From NCBI RefSeq assembly GCF_958450345.1, contig NC_088784.1, positions 93,177,947 to 93,241,946 on the forward strand: a stretch of 64,000 bases of DNA, given 5' to 3'. The notes under the pieces were generated by a model, which was not told the origin of the DNA, did no database searches, and worked only from the letters and a program-made list of their open reading frames with translations. Each line of letters opens with the position of its first letter. Position 1 is the stretch's first letter. Origin of the DNA: Calliphora vicina. Its lineage: Eukaryota; Arthropoda; Insecta; Diptera; Calliphoridae. A program made the translations under genes and the position numbers. Shown piece after piece: positions 1 through 9,458 of the stretch.

Positions 1-568
1 AAATTTTCGGAGTATATATTTCAATGTAAAAAATATCAAAAATCGCTGTGTTCAAAATTAAAAAAGGACATGGTATGAGAACACCGAAACTTTTCGTGCA
101 AAAACTTTTCGATGGAGACTCAAGTAGTTCAGTAGTTATTAAGAAAAAAACCATTTTAAAGACAATATCTCTTCCTTTAAAATAGATTCAAAAATTAGTT
201 TGCACTTTGAGTAGTTTCAATGTTATGGGCAATTATGTGTATATACTTTTAGAAATGTTTAACATATTTTTCAATTTTCAAAACACGATAATTTTGAACT
301 GGAATGGGTTTCCGATGAAAAAGTTATGGATTGAGTAACCCTTTGGAACCGTAATATGTGTGATAAATTTCATTAAAATCGAAGATGTCAAATCCGTAAA
401 TAGCCGTTTTGTGTACGTTTTGAAACGGATTCTCCCTATATCAGAAAATTACAAGATTCGCTACTTGTTTTATTAGGAAATGTAGCGAAATACAGATATT
501 CCAATGTTGGCTACCGTTGCCAATAAGCTACCGTTAATCCTAGAAAACTCATTCAGCTAGACTACCGT
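1..568. other. AT-rich DNA without recognisable gene
   Basis: No coding pattern is seen on either strand. The stretch shares short motifs (CTACCGTTA, TACCGTTACC) with the DNA just after the foldback at 571-1059, so 500-568 and 1062-1160 look like the two halves of one older sequence split by that insertion. Confidence 0.5.
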
Positions 569-570
569 TA

Positions 571-1059
571 CACAGAAAAAACTATTTCTTAAACCGTTTC
601 AATTCAAATATTTGTCAAATATAGAACTGGTTTCAATTGTTTCATAATTAAATCAAGTATTCATTTGCTCAAAACCAAATTTTCTTGATATTTTCTATTG
701 AATTTTGAGTTTTGAATTTGATTATTTTGACAATTGAATATACAATTTTCGTTATTGGTTGAATTTCAAATACAAAAATTATTGAATAGATAATTTTCGT
801 AATTGAAAACACATTTTTGTTATTTTTTGTGTTTTCTATTACGAAAATTATCTATTCAATAATTTTTGTATATAAGTTCAACCAATAACGAAAATTGTAT
901 ATACAATTGTCAAAATTATCAAATTCAAAACACAAAATTCTATAGAAAATATCAAGAAATTTAGTTTTTGAGCAAATAAATACTTGATTTAATTATGAAA
1001 TAATTGAAACCAGTTCAATATGGGATAAATGTTTGAATTGAAATATAATTTTTTCTGTG
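571..1059. mobile_element. foldback MITE, TA-flanked, termini CACAGAAAAAA
   Basis: The first about 235 bases are the reverse complement of the last about 235 bases, with a loop near 813-832. Termini read CACAGAAAAAA and TTTTTTCTGTG, each next to TA (569-570 and 1060-1061). The arms are only mildly diverged. The TA duplication and size fit a Tc1/mariner-type non-autonomous foldback. It carries no coding sequence. Confidence 0.8.
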
Positions 1060-1427
1060 TACTGAAATAACAGCAATTATCGGTACTTTTAAAATTACAT
1101 TAACGAAATAATTCAAATTACCATTACCGTTACCTTTTAACCGTTTCGAATCGGTAGTCAACCTTGCGATATTCTTAAAGTTGCAACTTCAGAAAATCAT
1201 AAGTACATATCGTCACCTAAAATGCAAAAGAGCCTATCATCACTTTTTAAAATTTTTCAGGAAAAAAAAAAACTTAATAAAATGAAAAGTATTTTGGTTA
1301 CAAATATGAGTTGTGTGCCTTGATGCGCTGTACCAATATTCATTAAAAACTCAATTTTGAATTGTTTGGTTGTTACGCTGTTTTGCATTTCAGGTGTCAG
1401 TTATGAATTTGATTTTAAAATTATTTT

Positions 1428-2177
1428 TATACCCTACACCACCATAGTGGGGAGGGTATAATGCGTTTGTGCAGATGTTTGTAACGCCCAAAAGTATTAG
1501 TCTTACATCCACCTTAAAGTATACCGATCGACTTAGAATCACTTTCTGAGTCGATTGAACGATGTCCGTCCGTCCGTCTGGCTGGCTGGTCGGCTGACTG
1601 TCCATGTAAACCGTGCGCAGAGTACAGGTCGCAATTTTGAAGATATTTCAATCAAATTTGGTACATATTATTTTTTTGGCCCATGGACCAATCCTATTGA
1701 AATTGGCTGAAAGCGGTCCATTATTTCACCTAGCTCCCATACAAATGTCCTTCCGAAATTGGACTTTATCGGTAATAAATGTTTAATTTATATATGTATC
1801 TCCACAAATTCCGCTCCAAATACGTTTTATATATACAAAATTCATGTCACCAAATTTTGTTACGATCGATCCATAATTAGTCATAGCTCCCACATAGACC
1901 CGCTTCCGAAAATCACTTTAGCATGCATAAATCGCTTAAAAATGTTGGTATACACACAAAATTCAACACAGTTAACTTTAATATAGATATAAATTACACG
2001 ACCTAATTTCATGGTGATCGGTCCATAATTGGTCATAGCCCCCATATAAGGCCCACTTCCGAAAATCACTCAAAAATATAAATTATTGAAATTTTAAAAG
2101 AAAAATGTTTTTGCACTTTTACTTAGTGTAGGGTATTATATGGTCGTTCTTGACCGACCATACTTTCTTACTTGTTT
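1428..2177 (-). mobile_element. family A element (mini-me/Helitron-like), full copy
   Basis: It starts TATACCCTACACCACCATAG, carries a (GTCY)n proto-microsatellite at 1561-1605, then diverged internal units with TTCCGAAA...CTCCCATA, and ends GTGTAGGGTATTATATGG...CTTACTTGTT. The layout (conserved end, GTCY run, short internal repeats, no transposase) resembles the fly mini-me/DINE-1 type elements. Other copies in the window are at 13021, 20837, 51808 and 63245. Confidence 0.7.
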
Positions 2178-5100
2178 TTATTTACCTTTCAAACACAAGA
2201 AATTCCATTGGAAAATGGTTGTGTTACGGTAGTTTAAGTTTCAAAAAACGCGGGTTTTTCAACAAATTTTTATTTTCTTCACCTAAGTTGATCGTGAGAC
2301 AGTCAAATATTCTTTCTTATTTTAGTGAAAAAGCATACTGAAGTAGCTTTGCAAATTCAATTTCGTGTTTTTCATACAAATGCTTGAGTGTTCTTTAAAA
2401 AAAAAAAACAAGGATCGTTTTTCCGATCGATTTTTACCAATTCTTTTTGAATAAAAGTTAAAAAACATATCTGTCACACAAAAGAAACAATTTTAAAATT
2501 AGTATCTAAAGAACATACATATTTATGATGTTTTGAATTTGTAACTTTATTCTTAACCCTTTCAGTAGTTTTGTCGAATATATTCGACATTACTGTTTCT
2601 ATGCTATTTTACTGTATAATAAAATACAGTTAGTTTTAATTTTTTTATTTTAAATAAAAGACAGACACTAATTGTATTTATAATTGTTGTTTTTTAAGGT
2701 TTTTGATCTGTTTTGTTATTTTAAAACCAGTTTTAAAAGAGTAATCACGTTCGTAAAAATAATCTAGTTTTATGTATAAAAAAAATATATTTTAAGAGAC
2801 CAGACTATATTGAAATAAATTGTAAGTATTGATACAAGTGTGAACAAACGTGTTTCAATGTATTCGACATTCTGTAACAGACTTGGGAGCAACCAAATAC
2901 AAACAATTTTATTTTTCCCGGATTCAGCATATTCAAATTACCATAAATATAAATTTTCAGATTTTTAGCTCGACTTAAATTATTTTTGATCCTGAAAGGT
3001 CAAAAAGGTTAAAGTTATTTCACTAAAACAAAGTGATCGAGAAAAATTATAAGTATTTCAATACTCTTTGGACTCCAAGAAAACAAAATTGCTACATTAT
3101 AACCACTGCATATTTATTTCGTTCACTTTTGTATCACTGAGTAATTTATGGACATTTCGAATAAAAAAATTTTTTTTTTTGGTACCAAATTAAAAAGGTA
3201 AATGAAATTTTGTTTCAAAATATTGCTTTTTTGACTTAAAACTCGAAATTTTAAATAAAATTTGCAACCTTTAACGTTATCCGATTCTTCTTAAATTATC
3301 CACATTTGTTGTTTAGAAGACTTGAAAAAATTTTAGATCTTGGGAAATTCTAAAATCGGAAAAGTGGAAAATAAAGGCCACCCAAAAATATATTAACGAT
3401 CCAGACTGAAAAATTAAAAGCTCATTTTCATAAAATTTATCATATTATAGCATTTCCATTGTATCCTTAGTTCCAAATTGAAAACTACAAAAAATTGATT
3501 CTGATATTGTTTTTTTATTTCTTATTTTTCTATAGAAATAAGTAACAGTTTTTGTTTTTGCACAAATAAATGGCGAATACCATGAATTTTTAATAAATAT
3601 TTTCTTTCCATCAAGTGTTTGTTAATTATTATTATTGATTTATATACATTTGCATATCACAATTGATTCAATTAAAATAAAATTTTTTTTCACAACATTT
3701 AACCTTCAATTTTTCTTTCCTACACTTTCTTGAGCACACACAAATTCACTTAAAATTTTCACAATGACCCTGTTCCATTGATTTCTCACAAGACTCTTTT
3801 TACATGGTCAATGTCCTTTTTAATTTATGCAAATTTCTAAAAAAAAAACAAAATAATCACAACAAACCACAAATCATGCACATTTAAAGTTTTGCTTTTT
3901 GCAACAACTTCTTTTTACATGTGTATACACACAAATACGTCTGTTATAAAATAATTTTCTTTTTTTACACTATTAGTTTATTTTCTGCATTCTTTTCTTT
4001 AAAGTTTTTTATTTTAAATTTTTCCTTTTAAATCGCCTTTTTAGTTCGCGTATCCTTTGAAGACTGTGTCATATCCGTTTAATGCATGGGTGTTTTATCT
4101 AATTTTTCTCTTGAATGTATGAATGTATCTATGTTTGTATGCGAAAAGAAAATTTTCAATTTTATATGAAAGAGAGCATTTTCACGTTCTAGGCAAACTT
4201 ACATTTACTACTTGTTGTTTGTATATGAATGTTATTGTCTTATTGTTTTTGCTGAAATAGTTGTTGTAGTTAGTAGCTGTAAGTTTGTGTATGGAAAAAC
4301 AATGCAATTCTGTCGGAGGCTTTGTGTCTGTATAGAATTTAGCCATTACGTGAACGTGGGCGTTTTTGGGTGGCAGACATTTTATTTGTCAGGGTTCTAA
4401 CAATGTTTTTTGTAATATTTGTCTGAAAAATTAATTGAATGATGGTTTGGTTTAATTTCACACATCACCACATGGCTGCCAAAGGTATTTGCGATACTAT
4501 TGAATTTTGTATCACATAATCTCATAAAAAGTGGTAAATTCGACAAACATTTACTATAAAGCGGCAGTTCTGGTGACTGTTAACTAACGGTGCATTTACT
4601 TACCACTCTTTCCCTCCAAAATTTTTTTCAGGTTTAGAAACAAGAAATAGTAACATTCATTCATTCATAGTCAAATTCATGGATTTTTGTCATGAAAACT
4701 GCACATGTGTGTACCCTTTAGTGCAGGCAATTGTGAGCAAACGCGGCACCCATATTAGCCAGTCAGTTAAGAGGCGGAATTGAACCTAATATGAGGGCTA
4801 TAATCAAATACGAGGTGATATACACAAAATCCAGCCGTTTGTATTTTGCATACATATTACTTAGCTGTGCAAAATTCTGATTCGATATTTGTAAGATTAT
4901 TATGTAGGTTAATGTGTTATTAGGAATTATTCCTTATATGAAAGCTATGATGGATCGATCTTCACAACATTTGGCACTACGATTTCTATATTAATGAGGA
5001 TTATTTAAGCATAGGCCGATCTTTTTATAATTAGGTTCGGTGATTCTTGTATACGTGATAATCCTCATGTACGCAAGAATCGCTGAAACTTTGATATTTC

Positions 5101-5289
5101 CTTCCCCTATAAATTCTAAAAGTATATGCTTATGACCAAATTATATATAAAAACTATTGGGGGTATGACTTAAAAATGCAGGATTTACAATAAATGGCAT
5201 ATCTTATGAACGCGGTTATTCTTTTAATACAAACTTAACTTATAACAAAGCGTCAGATGGGGGAAGTTTAGCTATGCTTCTTTAATTTA
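2178..5289. other. gene-free AT-rich stretch
   Basis: Apart from the TTAA-bounded segment at 2553-3012, I see no coding sequence, RNA gene or clear repeat. ORFs here (for example 4212-4400) have no family resemblance and no codon structure. TG-rich and poly-T stretches are common. Confidence 0.5.
2553..3012. repeat. possible TTAA-bounded MITE
   Basis: TTAA followed by CCCTTTCAG at the left and CTGAAAGG...AGG followed by TTAA at the right suggest a piggyBac-type MITE of about 450 bp. A TATTCGACATT motif occurs near both ends. The inverted repeat is short and offset by nine bases, so this is tentative. Confidence 0.3.
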
Positions 5290-6690
5290 AAAAAGGTACC
5301 ACTTAATCAGACCGTGAAGCTTATCGTGAATGTGTTCCATCTGTTTCGGGTATTGTATTGAAAACGAAGCTAAGGAAAAGGCAAACATTTGCTCCCGACT
5401 GCAATCAATCGGTACCTGTGATACCCACTGTAATTGTATTATGCCTAAAATATTCTTCTGAACTCGGGCAGTTAAGAAAGTTCTATCCGGACTCAACGTG
5501 AATAAATCCTCTGGTCCAGATTGTATTCCAGTACTTGTGTTAAAAGGATGCTCGTCATCGCTGTCCTGTCCACTTAGGAACCTTGTCTACCCTTCATATC
5601 AATCTGGGATTATTTCCAATTGCTGAAAGGTTGCTAACGTATGACCTCTCGAAGGTTATGGAGAGTATGTTAAACTATCACCTTGTTAATTATTTAGAAT
5701 CGAATTAGTCGTTCAACTGGGGACCTAATGTCGTATATTTCAGAACAGTGGTGTCAATCAATACACCGCATGAGAGAAAGTAAATTCGTTGCACCCGACA
5801 TTTCGAATGCATTTGACCGGTTGTGGCATGGCGAACTAGTTTCCTTCGTGGACGTACTACAATGATAGTAATATATGGGGTTAGCTCCGAGAACTTCATA
5901 TTGAGCTTGGAATCCCCCAGAGCTCTGTTGTTCTCCTTCCCTTTTTTAACGTTCAATTACTAACAATTCCTTTAAAATCCAAATCCAGTAATATCTGCAC
6001 TCTTATTCATTAGACCATAGACCAACTCTTTCTGAGATTAAACTCTCAAGAATGAATATGAAAGACTTAATAAATCGTGACCTTATAACAATCTCCAGAT
6101 TGTTGGAGTTTCAGTGTGACGTCAGTTGAAATCGTCATATATTCGATGTTGCAAAGAAAACTTTTAAGTGCTTCGGTTTCTTGAGACACCGACCTCCTGC
6201 GTATATACACATTCGTCGAAAAATGGAATATAATTCCCACATATGGACAATTCCATGTCATTGTACGTGACATTTGTACGCTTATATGCTAATTGGAAGC
6301 TTAGTTTTCGCCGAAATTTTAGCCTAAAACATTACAAAATTAAATAAAGTCAGTTTAATCTATATTTTTGGGTTCAAAATGTTGTAATAAGCTCTAAATA
6401 CTTTCACATAGTAATATTTTAGTATTTCTGTTATTCAAATCGTTTGAAAAAAAGTTTGAATGGTTTTTGTTTTTTCACTCGTGGTAGTCATTCTCGACCA
6501 TATGTGACGAAGCTGCAAGGTCAATTCTAGAGCCGCTCGATCGGGCTCAAAGAAGGGCGGGGATTTATCGATACTTTAGAACAATGTCGGAATGTGATAT
6601 TATCACGGGTTGTTCAGCAGACATAAGTAATCTCATACCTAATACGCGCACTTTAATTTGGAGTACACGACTATCACGCAGATCGCACCC
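5290..6690 (+). pseudogene. Jockey-like non-LTR retrotransposon reverse transcriptase remnant
   Basis: Pieces of one reverse transcriptase can be read in changing frames. They are NKSSGPDCIPVLVLKG (about 5500), LSKVMESMLNYHLVNYLES (about 5650), KFVAPDISNAFDRLWHGELV (about 5780, the RT block with the first catalytic Asp), FKCFGFLRH (about 6150) and KMEYNSHIW (about 6225). A further piece, LEPLDRAQRRAGIYRYF (about 6525), is followed by a CSADISNLIP tail. The order matches the RT and its C-terminal part in Jockey-clade elements. There are many frameshifts and stops, and the block with YADD is lost. Confidence 0.75.
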
Positions 6691-6699
6691 GTATGCTAT

Positions 6700-8017
6700 A
6701 AATTTGAATATTATTATTTAGTTGAACCATATGTATCTTTTTTTAATACTTGGACTAGAAAGAGATTTAAAGGGGGGGAAACCGGTAAAATCGGCTGCAC
6801 CGATTTGATTGAAATTTGGAACATAGATATTCGTTTACCTGGAAGCAATAATAGACTATATAGTTTTTCTTAACTTGGACCACAAAGGGACGAAAGAGGG
6901 CAAAATTTGTACCACCCATACAAAGTAAATAGTTATTTTGGAATATCTGCAGAACTAAAATTGTGACTATATTCAAACTTTATACGAATCAATTTCGTAT
7001 CACTGTTTGAAGTTTAACTAAAAATGGGACGGATCGGAACAGGGGGTGTGACACCACCCATACAAAGTAATTAGTTATTTTCAAATATATGGTGAACTAT
7101 AATTGTGGAAGTATTGAAATTTAGTCCGAATAGAACCCTTATCATTTTACATGGATTGGCTGAAAATGGGCGATATTAAATTAGTGGGCGTGGCACCTAC
7201 CAAACAAAGTAAATAGTTATTTTCGAATATCTGGAGAACTGTAAATGTGAAAGGCTTCAAACTTCATATGAGTTAATTTCTTATCAGTGCAAGAAGTTAA
7301 TAAAAAAATGGGAAGGATCGGATCTCGGGGTGAGTCACCTCCCATACAAAGTAATTAGTTATTTCTAAATATCTTGAGATCTATAATTACTAGATTCTTC
7401 CAACTTTGTCCGAATAGCTCTCTTATAATTTTACATAGAATGAAAATGGGCGGCAGTGGATAAGTGGGCGTGGAACTTCCCATGCAAAGTATATAGTATT
7501 TTCGAATATCTGCAGAACTATTATTGCGACAGACTTCAAACTTTATACGAATCAATTTCTTATCAGTATATGAAGTTTATCCAAAAATGGGACGGATGGG
7601 AATAAGGGGTGTGGCACCCCTTCTTAATTTCTGGCATAACAGGATACTGGCATCAACGTAATTTACACAAAGTTTAAAGACTCTTACAATTAGATTCACT
7701 TGATATTCGAATATTTATATATTTTATCTACAATGGTAACAAAATAACTCATTTGAAGCATTACTTTAACTATTATAATAAATAGCTTTCATATCATTAT
7801 AAGGAGTCTGACTAAAAATAGGCGAATGTCTTAAAAAAAGCTTCAAGATTTTTTAAAATCACTGGATATTTTTTATACCTTCAACGGCATAGTATGCAAT
7901 TAATCACAAACAAGAAATTCCGGTATTAATTATATTCATTTATTTGCTTATAAAATCTTTTCACATTTTTTTTATTTTACTTCAACAGGGGTAGCGAAGC
8001 GCACCGGGTCAAGCTAG
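6700..8017 (+). mobile_element. Helitron-like element with internal 142-bp repeats (3' end CTAG)
   Basis: Five diverged tandem units, anchored by CAAAGTAA at 6921, 7063, 7205, 7347 and CAAAGTAT at 7485, have a period of about 142 bp. The element ends GGGTAGCGAAGCGCACCGGG then CTAG at 8014-8017, followed by T. A CTAG 3' end after a short GC-rich hairpin-capable segment, with a T behind it, is the Helitron pattern. A second, inverted copy has the same end at 54502. The 5' end was not located; no helicase is present. Confidence 0.6.
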
Positions 8018-8018
8018 T

Positions 8019-8147
8019 AGTGGTATAAAAACTTGCATTGCTTCGTTCTTGGCCTCAATAGATGAGCAGTTATTTTAAAACGGAATCCATGTGTTGCCAG
8101 AAAGATGGATAAAGGTCATAGCTTACAATGGCCAATACTTCGAATAA
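8019..8147 (+). pseudogene. mariner transposase, C-terminal tail
   Basis: The reading SGIKTCIASFLASIDEQLF, a stop, then NGIHVLPERWIKV and NGQYFE followed by TAA matches the conserved C-terminus of mariner-family transposases (pattern GIxxLPERWxK...DGQYF*). One in-frame stop breaks it. It begins two bases after the CTAG end of the Helitron-like element, so the latter probably inserted into a mariner copy. Confidence 0.75.
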
Positions 8148-8626
8148 ATATAGATCTCCCGTCCTCTCAATAACGAGGACAGTGGAGCAGATTTTGTAAA
8201 TATATGTATGTAGTTTCGGTTATTTTTTTAATTTCCTCATACATAGACATATAAAATAATTTTGTTATTAAATTTCCAATTCAAAGCAAGCAATCCATAC
8301 CCTGCCTTGTAGTAATTGTTGGCAGTACATACTTGTTGTTGTTGTTGTATCAGGTATCTATCTAACATTGTTCTACTCTAATGGAATTTCTATGTTAGCG
8401 TGCAGTAGACTCTAAACCATTTTGGGTGTCTCAATAATAGAATAAATCAACAAATGAACGATTAAAAAACAACACAACAACATACCAACAAACTAAAGAC
8501 TTTTTGAAAATAATTTAGGTACTTACCAACACTGGAGTGCAAAAACACAATTGCTGCGTTGACAGCAAAATGTTATAAAGTAAAAGATTTTTAAAATTAA
8601 CATGAGATTTCAAACTACATTTTTGA
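8148..8626. other. non-coding DNA between mariner tail and gene 3' end
   Basis: The first part is probably the 3' end of the mariner copy. The rest, with a short GTT repeat near 8335, shows no gene. The stretch up to 8939 is likely 3' UTR of the ADAMTS gene. Confidence 0.4.
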
Positions 8627-8751
8627 TTTATTATTGAATAAATTGTAGCTTTGTTCAATTTAAGCTTGGTTGCCATTAGTTAAAAACTAAAATATCACGT
8701 CTTAACAGCAAAATATATTTATATGTATGTATATAATTATGTATATTTAAT
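8627..8751 (-). terminator. candidate polyadenylation signals of the ADAMTS gene
   Basis: On the minus strand ATTAAA lies at 8751-8746 and AATAAA at 8632-8627, about 190 and 310 bases after the stop codon. Both are plausible 3' ends. Such hexamers are frequent in AT-rich DNA, so this is a weak call. Confidence 0.3.
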
Positions 8752-8939
8752 ACTAAATATATAAACTTAAAATTACTATAAAAAAAAAAATATCAATAAA
8801 TATTCCGATAAATTACATATTACATAAAATTAATTTTCATTCAGTTCATCCATAGAATAATGTATAGGATTTGTAAATTCGATGTGATCATTTAAAAGAG
8901 AATCATCTGTAATATTAAAATAATTATAAATTAGTTTCT

Positions 8940-9458
8940 CTAAACTGTAACTGTTTTAAGTACTGCATGTTTTATACCCTTAAATTGTTTCTCTTCGAAT
9001 GTTATAATACTGTTAACAATATTGTTGATAAATTCTTGTGTAAGAGTTTCCGTTATATTTACAGGCTCATAAAACAGAAAACTTCTCTTGTTTCTTGAGA
9101 GCTGCTTAGTTTTGTGTTTCTTTAACGATCGCCTTGATCGAAAGAGTGCTAAACTTATGTGCGACTGCTTGAGGGGAATTTGATCGGCTCCAAATTCCAA
9201 ACATTTGCCTTGTACACAATAGCGATCATCGGTGTTGGAACATTTGGTGCCTAGAGGGAAATGCCCATAGTTACCATTCACCAAATAGAAACGATGATGT
9301 ATAAATTCATCTTGACAACCCACACGACAACTACGATCGGGATCTTCAACGCTAGCAGCTATTTGTGTGCCATGGCCGGAGAGGCCACGTACTTTTAGTT
9401 TGTAGCGAGAACAGGTGTGATCTGCATATTCGGTGGTTGTTTGTAGGCGTTCGCAAGG
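8940..9458 (-). CDS. ADAMTS exon 12: second Cys-rich module, basic C-terminus, stop
   Basis: Residues 1178-1349. PCERLQTTTEY, then GHGTQIAASVEDPDRSC, CRVGC and FPLGTKCSNTDDRYCVQGKC repeat, in order, the features of the first Cys-rich module in exon 10. The C-terminal 75 residues include a basic stretch (RSRRSLKKHKTKQLSRNKR) that could bind heparan sulfate or be cut by furin-type proteases; that is inference. The stop codon is TAG at 8942-8940. No PLAC, spacer or transmembrane segment is visible. Confidence 0.93.
   Translation of the reverse strand, partial: PCERLQTTTEYADHTCSRYKLKVRGLSGHGTQIAASVEDPDRSCRVGCQDEFIHHRFYLVNGNYGHFPLGTKCSNTDDRYCVQGKCLEFGADQIPLKQSHISLALFRSRRSLKKHKTKQLSRNKRSFLFYEPVNITETLTQEFINNIVNSIITFEEKQFKGIKHAVLKTVTV

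Noticed and set aside
1561..1605. GTCCGTCCGTCTGGCTGGCT run taken as an ordinary microsatellite
   Set aside because: It recurs at the same place in every family A copy, so it is part of the element rather than an independent microsatellite.
4212..4400. 62-codon ORF with Val/Cys-rich text
   Set aside because: TTG/TGT-rich low-complexity DNA; no homology recognised.
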